Source of the DNA: an uncultured Burkholderiales bacterium
GTDB taxonomy: Bacteria; Pseudomonadota; Gammaproteobacteria; Burkholderiales; Burkholderiaceae_C
Assembly: GCA_903832625.1 (NCBI GenBank)
Contig: CAILCI010000041.1
Span: 1 to 36,028, forward strand
Direction of reading: 5' to 3'
Length of the DNA stretch: 36,028 nt
The notes under the pieces were generated by a model. That model was not told where the DNA came from and did not search any database. It saw nothing but the letters and a program-made list of their open reading frames with translations. The position numbers and the translations under genes are program-made. Positions 16,371-24,880 of this stretch are shown piece by piece; the first letter of the stretch is position 1, and each line of letters begins with the position of its first letter.

Positions 16371-17960
16371 TCAGTGACGGAAATGGCGAACGCCGCTGAA
16401 CACCATGGCCACACCGCGCTCGTTGGCGGCGTCAATCACTTCTTGGTCGCGCATGGAGCCACCGGGCTGGATGACGCAGCTCGCACCGGCATCGACAACA
16501 ACGTCCAAGCCATCACGGAAGGGGAAGAACGCATCGCTGGCCACCGCTGTGCCTTGCAGCGACAAACCGGCATGACCCGCTTTGATGCTGGCAATGCGGG
16601 CGGAGTCGAGGCGGCTCATTTGCCCAGCCCCCACGCCCATGGTCATGCCATTGGCGCAAAACACAATGGCGTTGCTCTTGACGTACTTGGCCACTTTCCA
16701 AGCAAACAACAGGTCTTGCAATTGCTGATCGGTGGGCTGCACTTGGGTGACGACTTTCAAGTCGGACAAGGCCAACTCGTGGTTGTCAGCGGTCTGCATC
16801 AACAAGCCTGAGCCAATGCGTTTGATGTCATGCGAATTGCGGCCTTGGCTCCAAGGCGTGCTGCCGCTCAAGGTGGGCAAGGCAATTTCGAGCACACGCA
16901 CATTGGCTTTGGCTTTGAACAACTCCAAGGCTTGGGCGCTGTAGCTCGGCGCCATCAAAACTTCGACAAACTGTTTGCTGACCGCTTGGGCTGCGGCTAA
17001 ATCGACCTCGCGGTTGAAGGCAATGATGCCGCCGAAGGCCGAGGTGGGATCGGTTTGAAACGCCTTGCTGTAGGACTCCAGCGCATCTTTGCCGACGGCC
17101 ACGCCGCAGGGGTTGGCGTGTTTGACGATGACGCAAGCCGGCGCGTCAAAACTCTTGACGCATTCCCACGCCGCGTCGGCATCGGAAATGTTGTTGTAAG
17201 ACAGTTCTTTGCCTTGCAATTGTTTGGCCGTGACCAAGGAGCCAGGCGCTGGAAACAAGTCGCGGTAGAAGGCAGCGGTTTGGTGCGGGTTTTCGCCGTA
17301 GCGCAAATCTTGCAGCTTGACGAACTGGCTGTTGGCTTGATCGGCGTATTCGCGGCGTTTGGGCTCGCCCGTGGCCGATTCAAACTGAATGGAAGACAAA
17401 TAGTTGCTGATTGCGCCGTCGTATTGGCTGATGCGATTGAAGGCCGCCACCGACAAGCCGAAACGGGTTGTGTCGCTCAAGCTGCCTTGTGCTTTGAGCT
17501 CGGCCAGCACGCCGGCGTATTGCGTGGCGTCGGTGAGCACAGCCACGTCTTTCCAGTTTTTGGCCGCGCTGCGCACCATGGCGGGGCCACCAATGTCGAT
17601 GTTCTCAATCGCGTCTTCTAAGGTGCAGCCTGCTTTGGCGACGGTGGCTTCAAACGGGTAGAGGTTGACCACCAAGATGTCGATGGTGTCTATGTCGTGC
17701 GCCTTCAAAGCCGCCATGTGTTCTGGCACATCGCGCCGTGCCAACAAGCCGCCGTGCACTTTGGGATGCAAAGTTTTGACGCGCCCGTCCAGCATTTCTG
17801 GAAAGCCCGTGACCTGCGCCACCTCGCGCACGGGCAAGCCTTGTTCGGCCAACAATTTAGCCGTGCCGCCAGTGGAGATGAGGCTCACGCCCAAGGCGTG
17901 TAATTCGCGTGCGAGTTCGACGACGCCAGTTTTGTCAGAGACGGAAATGAGTGCTTGCAT
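16371..17960 (-). CDS. purH: Bifunctional AICAR formyltransferase / IMP cyclohydrolase
   Basis: Catalyses the last two steps of IMP synthesis. The 529-residue length is normal. The N-terminal MGS-like cyclohydrolase domain starts [20 protein letters not shown] with [21 protein letters not shown]. The formyltransferase part has the RYGENPHQ motif, [13 protein letters not shown] with the catalytic Lys-His, and the C-terminal [12 protein letters not shown] and [14 protein letters not shown] at 17960 was chosen over an upstream in-frame start that lies inside fis. It is 8 bases after fis and 4 bases before the response regulator. Confidence 0.97.
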   Translation of the reverse strand: MQALISVSDKTGVVELARELHALGVSLISTGGTAKLLAEQGLPVREVAQVTGFPEMLDGRVKTLHPKVHGGLLARRDVPEHMAALKAHDIDTIDILVVNLYPFEATVAKAGCTLEDAIENIDIGGPAMVRSAAKNWKDVAVLTDATQYAGVLAELKAQGSLSDTTRFGLSVAAFNRISQYDGAISNYLSSIQFESATGEPKRREYADQANSQFVKLQDLRYGENPHQTAAFYRDLFPAPGSLVTAKQLQGKELSYNNISDADAAWECVKSFDAPACVIVKHANPCGVAVGKDALESYSKAFQTDPTSAFGGIIAFNREVDLAAAQAVSKQFVEVLMAPSYSAQALELFKAKANVRVLEIALPTLSGSTPWSQGRNSHDIKRIGSGLLMQTADNHELALSDLKVVTQVQPTDQQLQDLLFAWKVAKYVKSNAIVFCANGMTMGVGAGQMSRLDSARIASIKAGHAGLSLQGTAVASDAFFPFRDGLDVVVDAGASCVIQPGGSMRDQEVIDAANERGVAMVFSGVRHFRH

Positions 17961-17968
17961 GAGATCGC

Positions 17969-18205
17969 TTATTTGATGAGTTTGTGATCGAGAAGTTTTT
18001 TGCGCAATGTGTTGCGGTTGAGCCCCAGCCATTCGGCCGCACGCGATTGGTTGCCCTCGGCGTGTTGCATCACCACTTCGAGCAGGGGTTTTTCCATCAC
18101 GCGCACCATCATGTCGTGCAAGTTGTCGGGTTCTGTGCCGCGCAGGTCGCGGAAATACGCATCAAGGCTGGCTCGCACCACCTCTTCAATGTTCTTCTTA
18201 CTCAT
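17969..18205 (-). CDS. fis: Fis-family nucleoid-associated regulator
   Basis: A 78-residue DNA-bending protein. The N-terminal half ([20 protein letters not shown]) contains the region that contacts recombinases in E. coli Fis. The C-terminal helix-turn-helix [21 protein letters not shown] is near the typical family sequence. It overlaps the dusB stop by 8 bases, the dusB-fis operon arrangement known from many proteobacteria. Expected roles are growth-phase-dependent control of rRNA and other promoters. Confidence 0.95.
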   Translation of the reverse strand: MSKKNIEEVVRASLDAYFRDLRGTEPDNLHDMMVRVMEKPLLEVVMQHAEGNQSRAAEWLGLNRNTLRKKLLDHKLIK

Positions 18206-19232
18206 GAATTGCCAAAGGTTCTACAGATAAAACAGGTTGCGGCAAGCGTTCGTACTGCGCTGCCAAACCATCGAAAAAATCGGTCACAGCGGCTTGTTGT
18301 GCCACTGTGTCGTCCAAGCCGTTCATGTGCTGGCGAAACGCCTCAGCGCCCGGCAAATCGCGCACATACCAGCCAATGTGTTTGCGGGCGCTGCGCACAC
18401 CCGTGCGCTCGCCATACAAATCGTAGTGTTCTTGCAAATGCGCCAGCAACAAGCGTTGCACCTCGGCCACCAAAGGCTGCGCCAAGTGCTCGCCAGTGGC
18501 CAAGAAATGCGCAATCTCGCGAAAAATCCACGGCCTGCCTTGCGCGGCGCGGCCAATCATCACAGCGTCGGCACCTGTGCGGCGCAAGACTTCTTGCGCT
18601 TTTTCTGGCGAATCAATGTCGCCATTGGCCACGACGGGAATACGCAGTGCTTGCTTGATGGCGGCGATGGTGTCGTACTCGGCCTGCCCTTTGTAGCCTT
18701 GCTCGCGGGTGCGACCATGCACGGTGACCATTTGCACGCCTGCACTTTCGGCGGCGCGCGCCAAGACAGGTGCATTTTTGTGTGCTTGGCACCAGCCAGT
18801 GCGCATTTTGAGGGTGACAGGCACGCCGTGCGGCAGCGCAGCTTGCACCACCGCGTCGATGATGGACAGCGCCAGCGCTTCGTCTTGCATCAAGGCCGAA
18901 CCTGCCCATTTGTTGCACACCTTTTTGGCGGGACAACCCATGTTGATGTCGATGATTTGAGCGCCACGGTCCATGTTGTAGCGCGCGGCGTCGGCCATCA
19001 TGTGCGCGTCCGTGCCTGCAATTTGTACGGCAATAGGTCCAACTTCGCCCGTGTGGTCAGCCCGACGCGAGGTTTTGAGACTGCTCCACAAATCGGGGCG
19101 CGAAGTCACCATTTCGCTCACCGCATAACCCGCGCCCAGTTGCTTACACAACTTGCGAAACGGCCTGTCCGTCACGCCAGCCATCGGCGCGACAAACAAA
19201 TTGTTTGCCAATACAAAAGAGCCGATGTTCAT
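18198..19232 (-). CDS. dusB: tRNA-dihydrouridine synthase B
   Basis: FMN-dependent reductase placing dihydrouridine in the tRNA D-loop. The 344-residue protein shows NNLFVAPMAGVTDRPFR, the active-site cysteine in DINMGCPAKKV (C100), LKMRTGW, VTVHGRTREQGYKG, VVANGDIDSPEKA and GRAAQGRPWIF. ATG at 19232 was chosen because the family N-terminus (MNIGSFVLANNLFVAPMAGV) starts there. It heads the dusB-fis-purH-regulator-kinase series. Confidence 0.96.
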   Translation of the reverse strand: MNIGSFVLANNLFVAPMAGVTDRPFRKLCKQLGAGYAVSEMVTSRPDLWSSLKTSRRADHTGEVGPIAVQIAGTDAHMMADAARYNMDRGAQIIDINMGCPAKKVCNKWAGSALMQDEALALSIIDAVVQAALPHGVPVTLKMRTGWCQAHKNAPVLARAAESAGVQMVTVHGRTREQGYKGQAEYDTIAAIKQALRIPVVANGDIDSPEKAQEVLRRTGADAVMIGRAAQGRPWIFREIAHFLATGEHLAQPLVAEVQRLLLAHLQEHYDLYGERTGVRSARKHIGWYVRDLPGAEAFRQHMNGLDDTVAQQAAVTDFFDGLAAQYERLPQPVLSVEPLAIHE

Positions 19233-19273
19233 GGAATGGGTGATAGAAAAAAACGGTGAAAAAACTCTGGGGG

Positions 19274-19292
19274 AGGCAGATTGTACCTGCCT
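19274..19292 (-). promoter_or_regulatory. Candidate dusB -10 element inside an inverted repeat
   Basis: On the minus strand a TACAAT hexamer (19285-19280) sits inside a perfect 6-bp inverted repeat (AGGCAG / CTGCCT), about 48 bases before the dusB start. A TTGGCA -35-like element is present but 20 bases away, which is long, so the promoter assignment is tentative. Confidence 0.35.
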
Positions 19293-19341
19293 GAAATTTG
19301 AGCACTGCCAAACCATGTTTGCCCGCCTACACTTGGCGACT

Positions 19342-19812
19342 ATGGAAGTTTGGATTCATGAATTGTTGCGCCTGCTCGTCCTGCCCGAATACGGCCTGAG
19401 CAGCGTGTTTGTGGTGGCCTTGATCTCAGCCACCTTGCTGCCACTGGGCTCTGAGCCCGTGGTGTTGGGCTTGGTTCACCTCAACCCCGAACTGTTTTGG
19501 CCTGCCATTGGCGTGGCCACGCTGGGCAACACCTTGGGCGGCGCATTGACTTGGTGGATGGGCAGAGGCGCGCAGCATGTGGTGAACCGCATGCAAACAG
19601 ACACGCCCCAACGCGCCCGCGCCTTGCGCTGGCTGGAAACGCTCGGCCCCAAAGCCTGCTTGCTGAGTTGGTTACCCCTCGTCGGCGACCCACTCTGCGC
19701 CGTGGCCGGATGGCTCAAACTGCCGTTTTGGCCTTGCTTGGGCTATATGGCGCTGGGCAAGTTTGGGCGCTATTTGGGGGTGACGGCGGGGTGGGTTTGG
19801 GTGGTGGGGTGA
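19342..19812 (+). CDS. yqaA: YqaA-family (DedA/VTT-like) membrane protein
   Basis: A 156-residue inner-membrane protein with about four hydrophobic segments. It aligns by eye with E. coli YqaA: the SATLLPLGSEPVVLGL motif (about residues 29-44), GNTLGGALTWWMGR in the middle, and LLSWLPLVGDPLCAVAGW followed by LGKFGRYLGV at the end. Related DedA/VTT proteins move lipids or maintain envelope homeostasis; the YqaA function is unknown. I chose ATG at 19342 (MEVWIHELL); another in-frame ATG at 19315 is possible. The last 237 bases are partly repeated downstream (20578-20737), with vapBC between the copies. Confidence 0.88.
   Translation: MEVWIHELLRLLVLPEYGLSSVFVVALISATLLPLGSEPVVLGLVHLNPELFWPAIGVATLGNTLGGALTWWMGRGAQHVVNRMQTDTPQRARALRWLETLGPKACLLSWLPLVGDPLCAVAGWLKLPFWPCLGYMALGKFGRYLGVTAGWVWVVG
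19564..19800 (+). repeat. Intact copy of the yqaA 3' direct repeat
   Basis: This 237-base part of yqaA recurs at 20578-20737 in the same orientation. Aligned by hand, the second copy lacks 77 bases (19637-19713) and shows 9 mismatches over the remaining 160 positions. The two copies bracket the vapBC pair. Confidence 0.9.
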
Positions 19813-19824
19813 GAAGAATAGCGG

Positions 19825-19855
19825 TATATACTTTAATATCTATCATCCGCGATAG
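19825..19855 (+). promoter_or_regulatory. Candidate vapB promoter and operator
   Basis: A TATACT -10-like hexamer (19827-19832) follows the yqaA stop, and a 5-bp inverted repeat CTATC / GATAG (19840-19844, 19851-19855) lies just before the ribosome-binding site GGAG. VapB-type antitoxins autoregulate through palindromes at this position; here the role is inferred. No good -35 was seen. Confidence 0.45.
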
Positions 19856-19864
19856 GAGCGCAAC

Positions 19865-20149
19865 ATGTCACAAACTGCCAAATTATTCGTGAACGGTCGC
19901 AGCCAAGCTGTTCGACTACCCGCGGCTTATCGATTTGACACCCAAGAAGTTTTCATTCGCAAAGACTCAGCAACGGGAGATGTCATCCTCTCGCGCCGCC
20001 CTGATGACTGGAGTGGTTTCTTGGCTGCTACAGAAAATTTAGTTGTTCCCGAAGACTTCTTAAGCAACGCTGAGCGTTTAACCCAAGGCCATCAGAGTAG
20101 TCAAGAACGCGACCCTTTTGAAACTGTGCAAAAACCAAATGAACCCTGA
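19865..20149 (+). CDS. vapB: VapB/VagC-type antitoxin (AbrB-like swapped-hairpin)
   Basis: A 94-residue antitoxin. The N-terminal half is an AbrB/SpoVT-type DNA-binding domain with the VagC pattern AKLFVNGRSQAVRLPAAYRF followed by EVFIRKDSATGDVILSRRP. The C-terminal half (DDWSGFLAATENLVVPEDFLS and on) would wrap around the toxin. It has a GGAG ribosome-binding site and starts 52 bases after yqaA. The toxin gene follows within 8 bases. A+T content is higher than in the flanking housekeeping genes. Confidence 0.9.
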   Translation: MSQTAKLFVNGRSQAVRLPAAYRFDTQEVFIRKDSATGDVILSRRPDDWSGFLAATENLVVPEDFLSNAERLTQGHQSSQERDPFETVQKPNEP

Positions 20150-20157
20150 GTGTGCAC

Positions 20158-20562
20158 ATGCCAGACCTCTATCTACTTGACACCAATACGGTTAGCCATC
20201 TCATCAAACGCCATCCAAAAGCCACTGAGCGATTGCTGGCTGTGCCCATGCATCAAGTTTGCATCTCAGCAATCACGGCCGGTGAGTTGGCCTTTGGGTT
20301 AGCAAAAAGGCCGGCGGCTATTGCACTTCACCATGCAGTCAAGGAGTTTTTGCAACATGTTGCGGTTTTGCCCTGGGACAACGATGTGGCGCAAACATAC
20401 GGCAAGCTTCGAGCGCAATTGGAAAACAAAGGCACCCCATTGGCAGCACTCGATTTACAAATTGCGGCTCACGCACTGCATGTGAATGCTGTTTTAGTGA
20501 GTGCGGATTCGGCATTGAAAAAATTAAGCATCTTGACCACCGAAGATTGGGTTTACGCGTAA
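20158..20562 (+). CDS. vapC: VapC-type PIN-domain toxin ribonuclease
   Basis: Predicted magnesium-dependent RNase that would inhibit translation when free of VapB. The 134-residue PIN domain has the acidic residues D8 (YLLDTNTVSHL), E43 (ITAGELAFGL), D99 (AALDLQIAAHA) and D117 (LVSADSALKKL). The usual final TNN motif is SAD here. ATG at 20158 was chosen; a GTG two codons earlier (20152) is also possible and would shorten the gap to vapB to 2 bases. The pair is bracketed by yqaA 3' sequences. Confidence 0.9.
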   Translation: MPDLYLLDTNTVSHLIKRHPKATERLLAVPMHQVCISAITAGELAFGLAKRPAAIALHHAVKEFLQHVAVLPWDNDVAQTYGKLRAQLENKGTPLAALDLQIAAHALHVNAVLVSADSALKKLSILTTEDWVYA

Positions 20563-20577
20563 ACGATCAAATGTTTA

Positions 20578-20737
20578 AGAGGCGCGGAGCATGTGGTGAA
20601 CCGTTTGCAATCAGACACGCCCAAAAGCGCCCGCGCCTTGCGCTGGCTGGCTCAAACTACCGTTTTGGCCTTGCTTGGGCTATATGGCGCTGGGTAAGTT
20701 TGGGCGCTATTTGGGGGTGACGGTGGGGTGGGTTTGG
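20578..20737 (+). pseudogene. Decayed partial copy of the yqaA 3' end
   Basis: A 160-base segment matching yqaA 19564-19800 with 9 mismatches and one 77-base deletion at a short TGGCT-type repeat. 77 is not a multiple of 3, so the frame is broken and there is no start; it cannot be functional. It lies 15 bases after vapC and about 90 bases before mcrB, and marks the right side of the vapBC insertion. The rest of 20563-20830 (up to the mcrB start) shows no gene; a clear promoter for mcrB was not identified. Confidence 0.9.
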
Positions 20738-20830
20738 ATGTTTTCAAGACAAGTCTGATGGCACTCAAAGCGCAATAAGTAAACCTTCGAAGTCTTGTCA
20801 TAAGATATTTCAATTCTGAAGAATTATCAA

Positions 20831-22450
20831 ATGCTTAATCCAAGTCAAACATCAGACCTGTCCGAATATATTGGAAATTTCATTGAAAAAGCCAAAGACT
20901 CATCGTCTGGCTTGAGTCAAATCAACATACCCGAAAGCTTGCAAGACCAAGAAAATCTAAATTTCCGATTCAAAACCAGCTTTGGCCAGGGTCAAAGAAC
21001 GCATACACCCTGGCTGGCATGTTTAGGCAAAGAACAAGGCGCTAGCGTAAAAGGAGTCTATCCAGTAATTCTTTTTCGCACTGAGACAAGCCAACTTTTT
21101 GTCACCTATGGCATCAGCGTTACCGCTAACGAGACAGATGGGAATTGGCCAACTGAATGGCCTAAAGACGTGGTTGCTGGACTTCCTGCTTTTCCACATG
21201 GAAATTATGAAAGCGCAAGAGTTCTAAAACAATTCGATTGTTCAGAAAACGTTAATCCAATCGAAATAGCAAATGAATTTTTAAAAATCATAAACATATT
21301 TCATGAGATGCTCTCTATGCCAAATAAAAACTCAAATAATTTCAAAATGAGCAGCTTTAATGATCTTGCAACTCAATTTTTTAATTCGACTAATACAACT
21401 AGGCTTTCTTTTTCGAAGAGTCTACTTATACGCTTGCTGTCATCACAAACAACCAAACCCTTCACAATATTGACAGGCCTTTCAGGCTCAGGCAAAACAA
21501 AACTAGCCGAAGCTGTTGCACATTGGTTAAGTGAAAAGCCGGATGAACAAATTTGTATGGTTGCAGTTGGCGCCGATTGGACAAACAACGAGCCATTGTT
21601 AGGCTATGCAGACGCTCTCCACGAAAAGCGCTACAGTGCCCCAGCAAGCGGCACACTCGAGTTACTCACCCGTGCGATCGCCAACCCCAAAAAGCCGCAT
21701 TTTTTGATTCTGGACGAAATGAACCTCTCACACGTTGAGCGTTATTTCGCAGATTTTTTGTCGGCCATGGAATCCTCTACACCCTCGCTTGCTTTACACG
21801 GGCAAGGCACTCTATTGGCCGACAACGATCTTCAAGTACCGGCTCGGCTGCCCCTTTCTCCAAATGTCTTCATCATTGGCACAGTCAACGTTGACGAAAC
21901 AACCTACATGTTCAGCCCAAAGGTGTTAGATCGTGCAAATGTCATTGAATTTCGTGTGGCTGCTGAGCAAATGGCATCGTTTTTAGATTCTCCCTCTGCT
22001 GTCAACATCAAATCACTGACAGGGAAAGGTGCTCACTTTGCAGAGGCGCTTGTCGCTCGCGCTCAATCGGAGGCTCATTTAAATGATTTGCAAGACAAAG
22101 ACGGCGTAGTCATTTCTGAAAAACTTAAGGCAGACTTGATGGCCTTATTTGAACCGCTCACAGAAGTGGGGGCGGAGTTTGGCTACCGAAGTGCCAAAGA
22201 AATCTCAAGGTTTTTTGCCATTCACCACGAGCTGAGCGGTGAAAACTGGTTATACCGCGATGCGCTAGACGCACAGGTTATGCAAAAACTTATGCCAAAG
22301 CTTCACGGATCAGCCCGCAAGCTGTCTGGTGTGTTGGACACTTTAGAAAAATTTGCCAATACACATGACTTACCATTGACAAAAAATAAAGTGGCTCGCA
22401 TGAAAAAACGCCTCAAAGACGAAGGCTTTACCAGCTTCGTTGATAACTGA
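20831..22450 (+). CDS. mcrB: McrB-like AAA+ NTPase with N-terminal DUF3578 domain
   Basis: Motor/recognition subunit of a predicted modification-dependent restriction system, 539 residues. Residues about 14-165 match the DUF3578 (MrcB_N) pattern (FKTSFGQGQRTHTPWLACLG, GVYPVILF, QLFVTYGIS). The AAA+ domain follows with Walker A GLSGSGKT (216-223), Walker B FLILDEMNLSHVERYFADFL (from 291), and sensor-1 region FIIGTVNVDETTYMFSPKVL (from 347). Where E. coli McrB has the GTP-linked NTAD motif, this protein reads NVDE, so nucleotide preference is uncertain. Base composition is clearly more A+T-rich than in the flanking core genes. The partner nuclease gene begins 17 bases downstream. Confidence 0.92.
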   Translation: MLNPSQTSDLSEYIGNFIEKAKDSSSGLSQINIPESLQDQENLNFRFKTSFGQGQRTHTPWLACLGKEQGASVKGVYPVILFRTETSQLFVTYGISVTANETDGNWPTEWPKDVVAGLPAFPHGNYESARVLKQFDCSENVNPIEIANEFLKIINIFHEMLSMPNKNSNNFKMSSFNDLATQFFNSTNTTRLSFSKSLLIRLLSSQTTKPFTILTGLSGSGKTKLAEAVAHWLSEKPDEQICMVAVGADWTNNEPLLGYADALHEKRYSAPASGTLELLTRAIANPKKPHFLILDEMNLSHVERYFADFLSAMESSTPSLALHGQGTLLADNDLQVPARLPLSPNVFIIGTVNVDETTYMFSPKVLDRANVIEFRVAAEQMASFLDSPSAVNIKSLTGKGAHFAEALVARAQSEAHLNDLQDKDGVVISEKLKADLMALFEPLTEVGAEFGYRSAKEISRFFAIHHELSGENWLYRDALDAQVMQKLMPKLHGSARKLSGVLDTLEKFANTHDLPLTKNKVARMKKRLKDEGFTSFVDN

Positions 22451-22467
22451 TCCCTAGGCCAACCCAC

Positions 22468-24849
22468 ATGGCTGAAACAGCAAGCGCCAAGATAACCGAT
22501 GCGAACGCTGAAGTTGTCGGCTTACTCGACCTTGTCCCTCTTGGCAAGAGCCAATTAGGCGCAGGCTTAGAGGCTTTAACTCAGATTTCAATTGGCGAAG
22601 CCAACTCACTAGGTGAGGCTGAAATTCAGGTACTCGAAGGCGTTCGATATGAGTACGCTCTGCCCAAAAATACATGGCGACTTGCATCCACTCAAAGCTG
22701 GGGGGCTGGTGCAGATTTGGTCATTCCAAGTAAATTACAAAGTCGTCAACATTGCGGCATTCTGAACCCCGGCTTGGCGACAGGAACTTTGAAACTATCT
22801 GTGCTGGATGAGAACAACAACACCATTGGCACAACAAACATAGAAGTACGTTCGCGAAAGTTAGGTTATCGCACCGACTACCAGTGGATGCTCAATGACA
22901 TTACAAATCATTGCGTAGCACTGCTGCAAGACTGGCAAGCGGCCAGTCAATTTAACGCCACGCCAGATGTTGGTGAAGATGAGATCACCATTGGACAACG
23001 GTTTGCATTTGTTCGTGCTCTGCTCAATACACCCAGTTTTGACCACGCATTGCAACGAATTGCGACCCATCCTCATGAAGCGTGGACTCAGGAAGAAACA
23101 CAACAACCCTTGGTTCGTGGGTTCAAGCCAACAGGTAAGCTGATGCGCCAACTGGCTTCTGGAAGTCGCCGCATGGCTACACCTGCTAACCACAGACTAA
23201 ACACCACGCTACCAACGCTTCCCGAGCAAATCACTGTTAGACAGAAGAGCCGCACAACTGATACGCCTGAAAACAGGTTTGTGAAATTCGCCTTGCGTGG
23301 TTTTAGAAAGTTTTTAAGCGAGTTACTAAATAGCACTTTGTTGCAGTCCAAAAAACATGAGCGGCTTCTCACTGAACTGGATGCTCTCATTACAAAACTA
23401 GACCAAGCATTAGGCTGCGATACATTGCGACACACAGGCGAGCCGACATATTTACCTTTAGGCAGTCCAACATTGCAGCGTCGCGAAGGTTATCGCCAAG
23501 TACTTCAGGCATGGACTAATTTTTCTATGGCTGCACGACTCGTTTGGGAGGGTGGTGACAAAGTTTACGGTGTTGGGCAACGTGATGTGGCGACGCTTTA
23601 TGAGTATTGGGTATTTTTTGAATTACTCAACATCATCAAAGTTTTGTTTGACTTTGAATCTCCAGACATACAAAAGCTCATTGAACCTACTGGCGACGGA
23701 TTCGGGCTCAAGCTTAAAGCGGGGCAGTATTTCCCGCTAAGCGGTAAGTCCAAGCAAGCAGGCCGCGAACTAGAAGTTAGATTCAGCTACAACCGCAGCT
23801 TCAGATCAAACCAAGATTCAAAAGCATCAGGCTCATGGACACAAACCATGCGACCCGATTACACGCTCAGCATTTGGCCAAGTGCTTTTACTGAACAAGA
23901 AGCTGAACAACAAGAGTTGATGGTACATGTTCATTTCGATGCCAAATACCGACTAGAACAAGCCACTGAACTTTTAAAAGTACCCAACTCATCTGAAATC
24001 AATTCAAATGAGTTTGAAAATCTAGAACAAGAAACCATAAAGCAGGCTGAAATATCAGGGACTTACAAGCGTGCCGACTTACTAAAAATGCACGCATACA
24101 GAGATGCTATTCGCCGCTCTCATGGAGCTTATGTGTTGTATCCAGGTGATGAACAGGGTGGCGATCCATTTCAAAGTTTTCATGAAGTCTTACCAGGCTT
24201 AGGTGCTTTTGCACTTCGCCCAGGAAGTTCCACTGAAGCTTTGAAAGTATTTTTACGCGATGTGGTCAAACATGTTTGCGATCGCACCACTGCTCGCGAG
24301 CGTCAAACCTACGAGTCTTACAAAATACACAATAGCCAACACAATGATTCTCAACTTGCTGAGGAGAACCGAGCACAGTACAACTCAGTTCCAGAGATAT
24401 GGGAGCATAAACAGCGCCACACTCCACCAGCTGATACGCATGTATTGATTGGCTGGTACAAGAATCAACAACATCTAGATTGGATTTTGAAAAGCGGTCT
24501 GTATAACTTTCGAATGGGTGCGACGGAGGGCGGGCTTCATTTGACTTCTGAGGTTGTTGGTGCAAAGTACGTTTTGCTACACACCGAAAATGCAGGAGCA
24601 TTGCAGGGTTTGCTGCGCGTCACAAGTACAGTCCAAGGTCCAAGCCTTATGAGCAAGCAACAGCTCATTGATCTCGGCTATCCAAGCACGCCAAGCCGCG
24701 AGGCCTATCTTGTATTTGAGGTCACGCAGGCAACAACATTAGAAAATATCAATTGGGATCTAAATGCAATTCCTAATCTGCCCCAAAGCACTAGATCAGG
24801 CTATCCGTTTGCAACTACCTTGGATGTATTACTAAGAGCAGCCAAATGA
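22468..24849 (+). CDS. mcrC: McrC-like nuclease: DUF2357 plus PD-(D/E)xK domain, with C-terminal extension
   Basis: Predicted effector nuclease, 793 residues, intact. The N-terminal two-fifths (about 50-340) resembles DUF2357 of McrC-type proteins (YEYALPKNTWRL, GLRTDYQ-like KLGYRTDYQWML, DTPENRFVKFALRGF). The nuclease domain (about 375-600) has helix LYEYWVFFELL with E385, then MRPDYTLSIW (D464), VHFDAKYR (D491-x-K493) and DLLKMHAYRDAI. This order matches the PDDEXK_7/DUF524 pattern. Canonical McrC ends near here, but this protein continues for about 190 residues (HVLIGWYKNQQHLDWILKSG; GAKYVLLHTENAGALQGLLR; SKQQLIDLGYPS; YLVFEV). That beta-rich pattern suggests an extra domain, possibly PUA/EVE-like. 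It is co-directional with mcrB, 17 bases apart. Confidence 0.88.
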   Translation: MAETASAKITDANAEVVGLLDLVPLGKSQLGAGLEALTQISIGEANSLGEAEIQVLEGVRYEYALPKNTWRLASTQSWGAGADLVIPSKLQSRQHCGILNPGLATGTLKLSVLDENNNTIGTTNIEVRSRKLGYRTDYQWMLNDITNHCVALLQDWQAASQFNATPDVGEDEITIGQRFAFVRALLNTPSFDHALQRIATHPHEAWTQEETQQPLVRGFKPTGKLMRQLASGSRRMATPANHRLNTTLPTLPEQITVRQKSRTTDTPENRFVKFALRGFRKFLSELLNSTLLQSKKHERLLTELDALITKLDQALGCDTLRHTGEPTYLPLGSPTLQRREGYRQVLQAWTNFSMAARLVWEGGDKVYGVGQRDVATLYEYWVFFELLNIIKVLFDFESPDIQKLIEPTGDGFGLKLKAGQYFPLSGKSKQAGRELEVRFSYNRSFRSNQDSKASGSWTQTMRPDYTLSIWPSAFTEQEAEQQELMVHVHFDAKYRLEQATELLKVPNSSEINSNEFENLEQETIKQAEISGTYKRADLLKMHAYRDAIRRSHGAYVLYPGDEQGGDPFQSFHEVLPGLGAFALRPGSSTEALKVFLRDVVKHVCDRTTARERQTYESYKIHNSQHNDSQLAEENRAQYNSVPEIWEHKQRHTPPADTHVLIGWYKNQQHLDWILKSGLYNFRMGATEGGLHLTSEVVGAKYVLLHTENAGALQGLLRVTSTVQGPSLMSKQQLIDLGYPSTPSREAYLVFEVTQATTLENINWDLNAIPNLPQSTRSGYPFATTLDVLLRAAK

Positions 24850-24861
24850 TTTGAACAATCG

Positions 24862-24880
24862 GGCGACTTAAACCGTCGCC
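24862..24880. terminator. Inverted repeat at convergent ends of mcrC and antitoxin gene
   Basis: A perfect 6-bp stem GGCGAC / GTCGCC with a 7-base loop spans the stop of the minus-strand gene. Neither side has a U-run, so terminator function is uncertain. Confidence 0.3.

Noticed and set aside
20738-20830. Repeats around AAGTCTTGTC-like words before mcrB as an operator or recombination site
   Set aside because: The matches are short and imperfect, and no consistent palindrome or direct repeat could be fixed by eye.
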